Positions 55,919 to 64,000 of a stretch of 64,000 nucleotides of DNA are shown in pieces (positions within the stretch are counted from its first letter, which is position 1; each line of letters starts with the position of its first letter). The DNA is taken from assembly GCF_024347335.1 (NCBI RefSeq), contig NZ_AP025463.1, positions 1,736,001 to 1,800,000 of the forward strand, written 5' to 3'. The position numbers and the translations under genes are program-made. The notes below the pieces were generated by a model. That model did no database searches. It worked only from the letters and a program-made list of their open reading frames with translations, and was not told the DNA's origin. This DNA is from Vibrio celticus (GTDB lineage: Bacteria > Pseudomonadota > Gammaproteobacteria > Enterobacterales > Vibrionaceae).

Positions 55919-56238
55919 TTTTTAACGGAATCATTGTTAGTGAAGTAAAAGCTTAGCGGAATCATTCCCCCAAGCTTTTACGACATATCTTAAAGCAGCC
56001 TCATCGAATAAGAGCAGGCTGCTTTTCTTTATCTGCAAAACAAACGGAGAGCTTGTGAAGCCGCGTTTCTCTACCGTTTAGGGCACTTATCGAACAATAA
56101 AAGCAGAATCTTTCTATTACTCAGCTTGTTTATCCTGCCGTTACTATTTCAACATCAAATAAAAATCCGTATAATCCACGCCCTAAAACAGTCCCACTAG
56201 CAATCTACAGTCGGTAATACGACGGTGTGAGAGTCGCA
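55919..56238. other. Hairpins between DUF2987 and ttcA
   Basis: Two inverted repeats: GTAAAAGCTT / AAGCTTTTAC at 55945-55981, and a terminator AAAGCAGCCT / AGGCTGCTTT with T-rich end at 55991-56029. CGGAATCATT is repeated at 55926 and 55957. The ttcA promoter should be in the rest. Confidence 0.65.
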
Positions 56239-57132
56239 ATGAACCAAAACGATAATAGAAAAGAAACACTTGAATTCAACAAACTTCAGAAACGTCTGAG
56301 AAGAAATGTTGGAAATGCCATCATCGACTACAACATGATCGAAGAGAATGACGTAGTAATGGCATGTATTAGTGGCGGTAAAGATTCATTTGCGATGCTA
56401 GACATTTTGCTACGTTTACGTGAAGCAGCACCGATCAAATTTGATGTTGTTGCAGTAAACCTAGATCAAAAACAACCTGGGTTCCCTGAACACATTCTTC
56501 CTGAGTATTTTGAAACGCTGAACATTCCTTACTACATCGTAGATAAAGATACGTATTCAGTGGTTAAAGAGAAAGTGCCAGAAGGCAAAACAACGTGTGG
56601 CCTATGTTCTCGTCTTCGTCGTGGTACTTTGTACTCATTCGCAGAGAAGATTGGTGCAACTAAGATCGCTCTGGGTCACCACCTAGACGACATCGTTGAG
56701 ACCATGTTCCTAAACATGTTCCACGGTGCGCGCCTAAAGGCTATGCCACCAAAGCTTCGTTCAGATGATGGTCGTAACGTTGTTATTCGTCCACTGACTT
56801 ACTGTCGTGAAACGGACCTAATCAAATACGCAGAACATAAAGAGTTCCCAATCATTCCTTGTAACCTATGTGGCTCTCAAGAGAATCTACAGCGTCAGAA
56901 CATTAAAGCGATGCTAATTGATTGGGATAAGAAAACGCCTGGTCGTGTTGAGAAGATCTTCAAGTCAATCCAGAACGTAAGCCCAAGCCAACTGGCTGAC
57001 CGCGAGCTGTTTGACTTCGTTAACCTTCCACTAGACCGTAGTGAAGACCGCAAAGCGTACGAATTCGAAGAAGCTGAAATTTCATCTTCAAACATTGATG
57101 AGTCAATGTTCATCGACGTAACGAACGTTTAA
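56239..57132 (+). CDS. ttcA: tRNA 2-thiocytidine(32) synthetase TtcA
   Basis: 297 residues starting [13 protein letters not shown], the known Vibrio start; an upstream GTG at 56227 is less likely. The PP-loop ATP motif is SGGKDSFAM. Cluster cysteines are in [12 protein letters not shown], and a second CNLCG follows. It thiolates C32 of certain tRNAs using an iron-sulfur cluster. Codon use suggests good expression. Downstream terminator is strong. Confidence 0.94.
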   Translation: MNQNDNRKETLEFNKLQKRLRRNVGNAIIDYNMIEENDVVMACISGGKDSFAMLDILLRLREAAPIKFDVVAVNLDQKQPGFPEHILPEYFETLNIPYYIVDKDTYSVVKEKVPEGKTTCGLCSRLRRGTLYSFAEKIGATKIALGHHLDDIVETMFLNMFHGARLKAMPPKLRSDDGRNVVIRPLTYCRETDLIKYAEHKEFPIIPCNLCGSQENLQRQNIKAMLIDWDKKTPGRVEKIFKSIQNVSPSQLADRELFDFVNLPLDRSEDRKAYEFEEAEISSSNIDESMFIDVTNV

Positions 57133-57199
57133 CTATTTGAGTCGATAAAGATGATATTAGCCATTCTGTATTTGGAATGGCGTTGCTCTAGACAAACAG

Positions 57200-57231
57200 A
57201 AACGCCTCAAGCAATGCTTGAGGCGTTTTTT
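57200..57231. terminator. Terminator after ttcA
   Basis: Stem ACGCCTCAAGC / GCTTGAGGCGT with an AAT loop and six T residues; can also serve convergent uspE. Confidence 0.93.
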
Positions 57232-57253
57232 ATAAGTTAAACTTGTCGCCGAC

Positions 57254-58204
57254 TTAACCTTTCGAAAGATTAGGATCTAATGGGCTCACGTAACCAGACG
57301 GCTTAAGAGCCAACACATCACAGTTAATCTTGTCGATAACATGTTCCGCGGTATTACCAATAAACACGGCAGACAAGCCAGTACGACCCGTTGTACCCAG
57401 AATCACCATCGCTGCGTTATTTTCAGAAGCGACGCGAGGAATAACATCTTCAGGCAAGCCTTGCTCAACCACAGTTTGTTCTTCACACATACCATGCTTC
57501 TGGCGTAATGCTTTCATCGCCGTTAAGTGATGGCCACGAACCGCGTCGGTATAAGACGTTGGATCAAACTCTGGCAGTTCAATGGTAATATTCGCAGGTG
57601 TCACTGGGTAGGCATTCACCAAGAAAGGTTCAGCATCCAAACGACCTGTGATCTCTAGTAATCTGTCGACCATCGTATCGTTAAGCTCTAAATGAGCATC
57701 TGTCTCAGAACCTACATGAACTGAAGCAAAAATCTTCGCGTGATCTGGCCAGAAATCGTTTTTAACCAATAGCACTGGGCTAGGGCACTTTCTCAACAAG
57801 TGCCAATCGGTTGGAGTGAAGATGACAGATTCCAAAGTATCGTGCTTACGTGTGCCTTTGATTAAGATGTCGTGCTCGCCACTGTAAACCTCGGCAATGA
57901 TCGCTTCGTACGGGCGATTATGCCAAACCACTTGGACATTAAATTCAATAGATTCATCTAGGTAAGGTTCTGCGACTTTATTCATCCAAATTTCGCGTTG
58001 ATGAATTACGCCTTTGCGCATTGCGTCTCTTTCATCAATAGAGAGCATAGATGTCATTTCATACGAGAAGTCGTATATCGACAAAAAGAAAGTGATGCGG
58101 CTTGTTGAGGTGCTTTTCTTGGCAAGTTGGATAGCACGAACTAGAGCAGGTTGCTCATCGTGATTAATGTCTGCGACAACTAAAATTTTGTTATAGATAC
58201 TCAT
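57254..58204 (-). CDS. uspE: Universal stress protein UspE
   Basis: 316 residues with two tandem Usp domains (about 1-150 and 155-305). The second has the ATP-type motif GTTGRTGLSAVFIGNTAEHV. Length and adjacency to fnr match E. coli uspE. Linked to stress resistance and motility/adhesion in the family. It is 132 bases downstream of fnr. Confidence 0.92.
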   Translation of the reverse strand: MSIYNKILVVADINHDEQPALVRAIQLAKKSTSTSRITFFLSIYDFSYEMTSMLSIDERDAMRKGVIHQREIWMNKVAEPYLDESIEFNVQVVWHNRPYEAIIAEVYSGEHDILIKGTRKHDTLESVIFTPTDWHLLRKCPSPVLLVKNDFWPDHAKIFASVHVGSETDAHLELNDTMVDRLLEITGRLDAEPFLVNAYPVTPANITIELPEFDPTSYTDAVRGHHLTAMKALRQKHGMCEEQTVVEQGLPEDVIPRVASENNAAMVILGTTGRTGLSAVFIGNTAEHVIDKINCDVLALKPSGYVSPLDPNLSKG

Positions 58205-58336
58205 AACTAAGCCTACTTTTCAGACCGAACATATAAATAATGTAGCGTAGTTATGGAGAGATTAAGAGAAATATAAGAGGTTTTAAGAGAGAAACATGAT
58301 GTAGCTCATTATTGAACTACATCATTGATATCTAGA

Positions 58337-59083
58337 CTATTCTTTTGAAACACCAGCAAGTTCCATCAACGCATCGTGATCTTCGATAGTGATATATTTG
58401 CCTTTAACGCTCAAGATGTCTGCTTTTTGGAAACGACCTAGAAGACGGCTGATCGTTTCAACAGTCAAACCAAGGTAGTTACCAATATCGCCACGAGTCA
58501 TCGTTAGGCGGAACTCACGCGGGCTGAAGCCACGTTGAGAGAAGCGAGTAGAAAGGTTGTAAAGGAATGCAGCAAGACGCTCTTCCGCGTTCTTCTTAGA
58601 AAGAAGCAGAATCATTTCTTGGTCACCTTTAATCTCGTTACTCATCAGGCGCATAATTTGCTGACGCAATTTAGGCATTTTTCCTGATAGGTCATCAAGA
58701 ATCTCATATGGGATTTCACATACCATAGAAGTTTCTAGCGCTTGTGCGAAACTAGGGTGTTGGTCACCAGTAATCGCATCGAAGCCAACAAGATCGCCCG
58801 CTAGATGGAATGCAGTAATCTGCTCATCACCTTGCTCGGTAATCGTGTAGCTCTTGATCGTTCCAGAGCGAATAGCATATAGAGATTTAAGCTCGTCACC
58901 GGCTTTAAATAACTCTTGGCCTTTTTGAATAGGCTTTTTTCTCTCAATGATCTGATCAAGTTGATCGAGTTCAGATTCATTCAAAGTAAACGGAATACAG
59001 AGCTGGCTAATACTACAATCCTGGCAATGGATCGCACAGCCACCAGACTGAACACGTTTCGTCACAGGCTTTTCAGAAATCAT
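58337..59083 (-). CDS. fnr: Oxygen-sensing transcription factor FNR
   Basis: 248 residues. Cluster cysteines C20, C23, C29 and C122 are all present (C16 is extra), in a [14 protein letters not shown] motif. The CRP-type sensor domain follows, then a helix-turn-helix with the FNR specificity residues [10 protein letters not shown]. It controls anaerobic metabolism. An FNR box 17 bases upstream of its start suggests autorepression. Next to cco genes, which FNR often controls. Confidence 0.95.
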   Translation of the reverse strand: MISEKPVTKRVQSGGCAIHCQDCSISQLCIPFTLNESELDQLDQIIERKKPIQKGQELFKAGDELKSLYAIRSGTIKSYTITEQGDEQITAFHLAGDLVGFDAITGDQHPSFAQALETSMVCEIPYEILDDLSGKMPKLRQQIMRLMSNEIKGDQEMILLLSKKNAEERLAAFLYNLSTRFSQRGFSPREFRLTMTRGDIGNYLGLTVETISRLLGRFQKADILSVKGKYITIEDHDALMELAGVSKE

Positions 59084-59099
59084 AACAATCTTTCACTAT

Positions 59100-59113
59100 T
59101 TGATATACGTCAA
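59100..59113. promoter_or_regulatory. FNR box upstream of fnr
   Basis: TTGAT-ATAC-GTCAA, one mismatch to consensus TTGAT-N4-ATCAA. It lies 17 bases before the fnr ATG, suitable for autoregulation. Confidence 0.6.
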
Positions 59114-59169
59114 TATTTTAGCATTCCTTTATCCAGTTGGGTAGTAAAAAAACCGGATTTAAAGATTGC

Positions 59170-59844
59170 CTATACGGTATAAATAATGAGCTGCAATGCC
59201 ATATATCCGGTATAGAAACCGTAAAGGAGGATTAAAATTGCGCCTAATTGGCGAAATAAGTCAGCTTGTTGCAGTTTTTTGAGGAAATTAGCGCCCATAC
59301 CAACTGTCAGCATTGCTGGAAGCGTCCCTAAACCGAAAGCAAACATGATACCGGCTCCGTTGTACCAACTTCCTGATACGGCTGCCCACGTAAGCATAGA
59401 GTAAACCAAGCCGCATGGCAGCCAACCCCAAATAAAGCCAAACGGCAAAGCGTGACTAGGGTGCTTCAAGGGTAGAAATGATTTACCTAAAGGTGAGATA
59501 TAGCGCCATAGCTTCTGTCCGACTTTTTCAAAGAACAACAAGCCGAACCACCATTTACCGATATACAACCCTAAGACGATCATAAAGCCAGCAGCAAATA
59601 ATCGCAGCCAACCCAGCAGAGCGTTAAAATCGCTTAGCTGACCTATCGAAGATATTGCACCGCCAATCACACCACCAATCACGGCATAACTCAGCAAGCG
59701 CCCTAGGTTATAAAGTAGGGGAATAACAGGGGAAGGTTTACTGTTGCTAATCGAAAGAAGCGACGCAATACCACCACACATTCCCATGCAGTGGCCTGCG
59801 CCGATCAATCCAACAACAAAGGCTCCGATCCAATCAGGCGTCAT
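59170..59844 (-). CDS. Sulfite exporter TauE/SafE-like membrane protein of the cco cluster
   Basis: 224 residues with about six membrane helices. The N-terminal GLIGAGHCMGMCGGIASLL motif is typical of the small TauE/SafE-like proteins beside ccoS and ccoI. They are thought to help copper or thiol handling for cbb3 oxidase assembly. It overlaps the ccoS gene by 11 bases. Confidence 0.82.
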   Translation of the reverse strand: MTPDWIGAFVVGLIGAGHCMGMCGGIASLLSISNSKPSPVIPLLYNLGRLLSYAVIGGVIGGAISSIGQLSDFNALLGWLRLFAAGFMIVLGLYIGKWWFGLLFFEKVGQKLWRYISPLGKSFLPLKHPSHALPFGFIWGWLPCGLVYSMLTWAAVSGSWYNGAGIMFAFGLGTLPAMLTVGMGANFLKKLQQADLFRQLGAILILLYGFYTGYMALQLIIYTV

Positions 59845-60070
59845 CGTTCTTTTTGTCTACGTTAGTTTGGCTTTCGCTGTTAGCTTTCTCATTATTGACA
59901 GGTTTGCTATCAGAATGGTTGTGAGCCTTTTCGTCTTCATCAAACAGAATGTTGTGACCTTGACGTTCTAGGTCTTCAAACTGTTCGCTCTTCACCGCCC
60001 ATAGAAAAATACCAACAGCGATGCACACCAGTACAATCGCAATGGGGATCAGAATGTATAAACTTTCCAT
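59834..60070 (-). CDS. ccoS: cbb3 oxidase maturation protein CcoS
   Basis: 78 residues. One N-terminal helix with MESLYILIPIAIVLVCIAVGIFLWAVKS and a DLERQGHNILFDED motif match CcoS (FixS). The tail is polar. Needed for cofactor insertion in cbb3 oxidase. Overlaps neighbouring genes at both ends. Confidence 0.92.
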   Translation of the reverse strand: MESLYILIPIAIVLVCIAVGIFLWAVKSEQFEDLERQGHNILFDEDEKAHNHSDSKPVNNEKANSESQTNVDKKNDDA

Positions 60071-62442
60071 TATTTACCTTGCTCTTTTAAAAGCCTTAAC
60101 GAGTTAGACACAACAATAATAGAGCTGGCAGACATGCCCACAACGGCAATGTATGGAGCAACCAAACCCGCTACGGCCAATGGAAGGATCAGTAGGTTAT
60201 ATCCTAATGACCAAGCTAGGTTTTCACGGATTATCTTACGCGTTTTTAATGCCAAAGTACGCGACTTAAGTAATCTATCGAGCTTATCACCCAATAACAC
60301 CATATCTGCAGAGGCTTTCGCCACATCCGTACCGCCGCCCATAGCAACGGAAAGGTGAGCCCCCGCAAGAATAGGGGCATCGTTAATACCATCGCCAACC
60401 ATCATGGTAATATCACTTGCATCTCGAGAGTTCAGGTAAGCAAGTTTATCTTCAGGTTTCGCGTTAGCAACAATATCAGTAATCCCGATCTCTTCAGCAA
60501 CAGGCTTAGCGTTAATCAAAGAATCGCCAGTCAGCAGAGTCGTTTTGATTCCCGCTTCTTTAAATTGCTTAATAAACTCGATGCTTTCTTTGCGAATAGG
60601 ATCTTCATAAGTGAATGTCGCGATATGACGGCCAGCTAATGACAAGTAAATACCGTTACTTTCCGATGGTTGAGCTTCACCTAGAATGAATTCACTACTA
60701 CCAATCGCAACTTCTTGGCCGTTCCACTCACCAGTGATGCCTGAACCAATCACGTTATTAACTGACTCTACTTCGATCTCATCAGAAAGATGAGTCTTAA
60801 ACGCTTTAGCGATAGGGTGGTTAGCGTGTTGCTCCAGGCTCGCTGCTACTTTGAGACAGGTGTCTTTATCAAGCTCAGCGAAGGTTTCAACTTGGCTGAT
60901 ACGAATATCACCCTCAGTCAATGTGCCTGTTTTATCGATGATCAAGTGATTTACTTTGCACAAGGTTTCGAATACGTGGCCTTTGCGCAGCAAAATACCG
61001 AAGTTACCCATGCGAGAAGTGGAACAGGTAATCGCCGTCGGTGTTGCCAGTGACAGAGCACAAGGACACGTTGCTACCAATACCGAAAGCATGATCCAGA
61101 AAGCGTCTTCTGGTCGTGTTTGGTGCCAGTAAAACCAAGTACCGAATGAGATGATTAAGATCACCGCAACAAAGTATCGCGCTACCACATCGGCAATTTC
61201 TGCAATGCGAGGTTTAGACAGTTGTGCTTCGTCTTGCAGGCGAACGATGTTGGAAATCACCGAATCCGCTTTTGACGTCATCACTTCCAATTCAAATGAT
61301 TCATCACCATTCAATGTGCCAGCAAAGACGGTATCACCTTCGTTTTTGACCACATGGATAGATTCGCCAGTCAGCATCGATTCATCGATATGAACTCTGC
61401 CAGACAATACTTTGCCATCGGCAGGAATGTGTTCACCCGGTAGAACGCGAATTTGGTCGCCAACTTTTAAGGTTTTTACCGGAACTTGTTCGCCATCTAA
61501 CGTTGTTGCCATAGCAGGAACGAGCTTAAGCAGGTTACCACTAGCAGCTGCTGCTTTACGACGAGCGCGCATTTCAAGGAAACGACCAAGCAGTAGGAAG
61601 AAGGTAAACATCGAGATAGATTCGAAGAAGACTTCACCTTTCTCTGTCACCGTTGCGACCAAACTTGCAACATAGGCAAACAACAGAGCTATCGACACAG
61701 GCACATCCATACCCAATGTTCGACCTTTGAGGCTACGCCACGCGTTGATATAGAAAGGCAATGCAGAGTAGAGCAGAACCGGTGTTGCAAAGATTAAGCT
61801 CACCCAACGGAAGTAGCTTTTGAATTCGGGCTCAAGGTTACCAAAGACTTCAAGATAAAGCGCCACAGCCAGCATCATGACCTGCATGGTTGCTAAACCA
61901 GCAATACCAAGACGATAGAGATAATTCTTCATCGAACGATGATAGGCGGCTTCTTGTTGATCAGCCTCGAATGGTGCGGCTTTGTAGCCTAAGGTATGGA
62001 TTGCAGACAACAGCTCGCTCAGTTTTGTCTGAGTGTTGTCCCAACTGAGCAGGGCGCGGTTAGTCGTGGTATTAACACGAATACTAACAACCCCTAACTT
62101 TGAAGAGACTTGCTTCTCAATAAGCCATGCACAAGCAGCACAAGAGACACCTTCTAGTGACAATGTCACTTCAGAGGTGTTTTCAGAGTTACGGACGAAC
62201 TCCAATTGAACATCTTCGTTGTCGTAATGACTGAGTGCCAGAAGTTGCTCTGGCACGAGATCCGCTTTTTCAGCTGGAGCGGTACGATATTGGTAGTAAG
62301 AGACCAAACCGCTATCAACGATTGTCTGGGCTACGGTTTCGCAACCCGGACAACACATAGGTCGCACCGATCCTAAGATTTCTACTTTAAAATCCGTTTC
62401 CGCTGGTACATCTTCACCGCAGTGATAACAGGATTCACACAT
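60070..62442 (-). CDS. ccoI: Copper P1B-type ATPase CcoI (FixI)
   Basis: 790 residues. An N-terminal cysteine-rich metal domain (CESCYHCG, RPMCCPGC) and a heavy-metal domain CAAC motif lead to eight membrane helices. The transport motif is CPC (ATCPCALSLATP), the phosphorylation motif DKTGTLTEG and GDGINDAP are present. It pumps copper toward the periplasm for cbb3 assembly. It is between ccoS and fixH. Confidence 0.93.
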   Translation of the reverse strand: MCESCYHCGEDVPAETDFKVEILGSVRPMCCPGCETVAQTIVDSGLVSYYQYRTAPAEKADLVPEQLLALSHYDNEDVQLEFVRNSENTSEVTLSLEGVSCAACAWLIEKQVSSKLGVVSIRVNTTTNRALLSWDNTQTKLSELLSAIHTLGYKAAPFEADQQEAAYHRSMKNYLYRLGIAGLATMQVMMLAVALYLEVFGNLEPEFKSYFRWVSLIFATPVLLYSALPFYINAWRSLKGRTLGMDVPVSIALLFAYVASLVATVTEKGEVFFESISMFTFFLLLGRFLEMRARRKAAAASGNLLKLVPAMATTLDGEQVPVKTLKVGDQIRVLPGEHIPADGKVLSGRVHIDESMLTGESIHVVKNEGDTVFAGTLNGDESFELEVMTSKADSVISNIVRLQDEAQLSKPRIAEIADVVARYFVAVILIISFGTWFYWHQTRPEDAFWIMLSVLVATCPCALSLATPTAITCSTSRMGNFGILLRKGHVFETLCKVNHLIIDKTGTLTEGDIRISQVETFAELDKDTCLKVAASLEQHANHPIAKAFKTHLSDEIEVESVNNVIGSGITGEWNGQEVAIGSSEFILGEAQPSESNGIYLSLAGRHIATFTYEDPIRKESIEFIKQFKEAGIKTTLLTGDSLINAKPVAEEIGITDIVANAKPEDKLAYLNSRDASDITMMVGDGINDAPILAGAHLSVAMGGGTDVAKASADMVLLGDKLDRLLKSRTLALKTRKIIRENLAWSLGYNLLILPLAVAGLVAPYIAVVGMSASSIIVVSNSLRLLKEQGK

Positions 62443-62447
62443 AAGCT

Positions 62448-62927
62448 TTAGTTCGTTAGTTGAGTAGGAGTATCAATAGGGAAGTTCATGCGACCTTGCA
62501 CTAACCATTCAGAATCATGCGGAGAAAGCTCGATAAACCATGGACCTTGCATTTCCTGGTCCAGAGTCAACGTGTAGTTGCCTCTCGCATCAGCGGTCAG
62601 TAGCTGAGTAAAATCACGGTCAGGCAGCGTACGGTGCACGAACATTGCGCTAATAGCAGGGAAGTGGTCTAGCTTGCCTTTGTCTAGGGTAATGATAACT
62701 GAGTTACCTTTCTCGCTAACTGAAGCTGATAGGCCAAGCTCTTTAGCAACATTTACTTTTGAAATGTCGACATTAATACCTTTACCTTTTTTATAGTAAT
62801 CTTCAGTGACAACGTTAACTGAATGGTTGGTAAGTATCGCGACTCGAACCAATGTTAGCATAGAAACGCCAACGGTTAGGAAGATCAAAAACCACGGCCA
62901 AAACTGCTTATACCAAGGTTGTTCCAT
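62448..62927 (-). CDS. FixH family protein
   Basis: 159 residues with one N-terminal membrane helix (about 10-33) and a periplasmic beta-rich domain. The SVNVVTEDYYKKGKGINVDI motif matches FixH/CcoH, a cbb3 oxidase assembly protein. It is five bases before ccoI, and follows ccoP after a hairpin. Confidence 0.88.
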   Translation of the reverse strand: MEQPWYKQFWPWFLIFLTVGVSMLTLVRVAILTNHSVNVVTEDYYKKGKGINVDISKVNVAKELGLSASVSEKGNSVIITLDKGKLDHFPAISAMFVHRTLPDRDFTQLLTADARGNYTLTLDQEMQGPWFIELSPHDSEWLVQGRMNFPIDTPTQLTN

Positions 62928-63001
62928 ATTATTATTCTCAATATATACAATGAAATAAAACTAATTTTTACAAACACTTAAGGTTATAACTGTAAAAGAA
63001 A

Positions 63002-63026
63002 GACAGCCCCTTAAGAAGGGGCTGTT
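63002..63026 (-). terminator. Hairpin between ccoP and fixH
   Basis: Stem ACAGCCCC / GGGGCTGT with a seven-base loop; on the minus strand followed by a moderately T-rich run. Likely partial terminator after ccoNOQP. Confidence 0.6.
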
Positions 63027-63035
63027 ATTATTATG

Positions 63036-64000
63036 TTACTCTTTATCTGAGTTGCTGAGGCTCCAGACGTAGGCAGAGACGAGCTGAACCTTATCCTCAC
63101 CGAGGATGTCCTTCCAAGCCGGCATTACACCAGAACGTCCGTACATGACTGTTTCCGTCACATCAGCGCGAGAATCGCCGAATAGCCAGTCGCGGTCAGT
63201 CAAGTCAGGTGCGCCAACAGCAGGGTTACCCTTACCATCAGTACCGTGACACGCTGCACACACTACAAAGCGAGCTTTACCTGCCTCTGCTTCACGTGCG
63301 TTTACGCTACGACCAGAAAGGCTAAGCGTGTAGCTAACTACTTCTTTTACGCCTTCTTCGCCAAGAGCGTCTTTCCAACCTGGCATTTGACCGACACGAC
63401 CATGCATGATGGTAGTCACGATAGCTTGTGGTTCACCACCATATAGCCATGCGTCATCAGTTAGGTTCGGGAAACCTTTCTGACCACGTGCATCAGAGCC
63501 GTGACACTGCGAACAGTTTTGTAGGAACAAGCGTTGGCCCACTTTGATTGCATCAGCATCTGATGCAATGTCAGGGACAGAACGTAGACCATTTTCGTCG
63601 TGAGCTAGCTTTCTGAATGCTTCACCAAAGTAGGTGTCTGCATCATCAAGCTCTTTCGCGTATGCGTCTAACTGTTTGTTTGCTTGCGCAGCAGCGATTG
63701 CAGAGCGAGACTCTTCTACGCTACGAACTGTTTGGTTTGAGCTCGTCCAACCTAGTAGACCTTTAAAGTTGCCAAGGCCTGGGTATAGAGCTAGATAAAC
63801 AGCCGCAAACACAATTGTGCTCACGAAAAGGTATGTCCACCATTTAGGTAGTGGGTTATTAAGCTCACGAATACCATCGTATTCATGGCCCATATCCTGA
63901 CCTTCTTCTACACCTGTTTTATCGTTGGAACACCAACGAAGTAAGGCTGCACAGCCAATCAATGTACCGATTGTGATTACTGTTACCCAAATACTCCAGA
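63036..64000 (-). CDS. ccoP: cbb3-type cytochrome c oxidase subunit CcoP (5' end missing)
   Basis: The gene runs off the right edge; 321 codons are visible, beginning within WSIWVTVITIGTLIGC, part of the first membrane helix. A second helix is at WWTYLFVSTIVFAAVYLALY. Two haem c sites, CSQCH and CAACH, lie in the periplasmic part, as in diheme CcoP. It passes electrons to the oxidase. Upstream ccoNOQ should be just outside the window. Confidence 0.93.
   Translation of the reverse strand, partial: WSIWVTVITIGTLIGCAALLRWCSNDKTGVEEGQDMGHEYDGIRELNNPLPKWWTYLFVSTIVFAAVYLALYPGLGNFKGLLGWTSSNQTVRSVEESRSAIAAAQANKQLDAYAKELDDADTYFGEAFRKLAHDENGLRSVPDIASDADAIKVGQRLFLQNCSQCHGSDARGQKGFPNLTDDAWLYGGEPQAIVTTIMHGRVGQMPGWKDALGEEGVKEVVSYTLSLSGRSVNAREAEAGKARFVVCAACHGTDGKGNPAVGAPDLTDRDWLFGDSRADVTETVMYGRSGVMPAWKDILGEDKVQLVSAYVWSLSNSDKE

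Noticed and set aside
1..64000. CRISPR arrays, insertion sequences, integron sites, prophage genes, tRNA or rRNA genes
   Set aside because: Looked for throughout; no spaced repeats, transposases, integrases, phage modules or RNA genes were recognised.

Overview
This 64 kb window is chromosomal DNA from a marine Vibrio or close relative. The evidence is familiar protein families in a Vibrio-like gene order: norM divergent from ribE, nagK, tupABC-mobA-mobB/moeA, a formate dehydrogenase cluster, potABCD with two potD genes, ttcA, uspE, fnr and the cco genes. DNA is AT-leaning with even codon use. I see no insertion sequence, phage, integron, CRISPR array, tRNA or rRNA. A Splendidus-clade Vibrio is my guess, not shown by the sequence. 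Both window edges cut genes: a proV-like ATPase on the left and ccoP on the right.

Regions. 0-2.3 kb: betaine/choline-type ABC transporter. 2.8-6.9 kb: a four-gene operon (STAS protein, OmpA-like lipoprotein, six-repeat SLBB export protein, degenerate CpsD-like ATPase) behind a striking tandem palindrome. 7-18.5 kb: housekeeping genes (periplasmic DNA ligase, norM, ribE, fructosamine kinase, NlpC lipoprotein, chemoreceptor, sterol-desaturase-like enzyme, DTW protein, nagK, small DUF proteins). 18.8-27.5 kb: molybdenum-cofactor genes and a tungstate ABC transporter, divergent from a sigma-54 response regulator and its sensor kinase. 27.7-34.8 kb: a Cache chemoreceptor, an MscS channel paired with a membrane ATPase, and ybiT. 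35-45.3 kb: fdhD and the full formate dehydrogenase operon. 45.4-47.9 kb: amt and cobB. 48-53.1 kb: polyamine transporter. 53.5-64 kb: a membrane protein/glucosaminidase pair, DUF2987, ttcA, uspE, fnr and the cbb3 oxidase assembly genes.

The strongest integrated reading is regulatory. I find -24/-12 sigma-54 promoters in front of tupA, fdhD (weaker), DUF3305 and the ferredoxin/fdhA transcription unit, and a shared near-palindrome with core GACAAAATGTC beside the tup/regulator intergenic region and the fdh promoters. The sigma-54 activator and sensor kinase lie next to tupA. Together these look like one dedicated circuit coordinating tungstate uptake, cofactor synthesis and a tungsten- or molybdenum-dependent formate dehydrogenase. 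One copy of the motif forms the upper stem of an intrinsic terminator. A second candidate system is the tightly coupled MscS channel and multi-pass membrane NTPase whose Walker A lysine is replaced by alanine.
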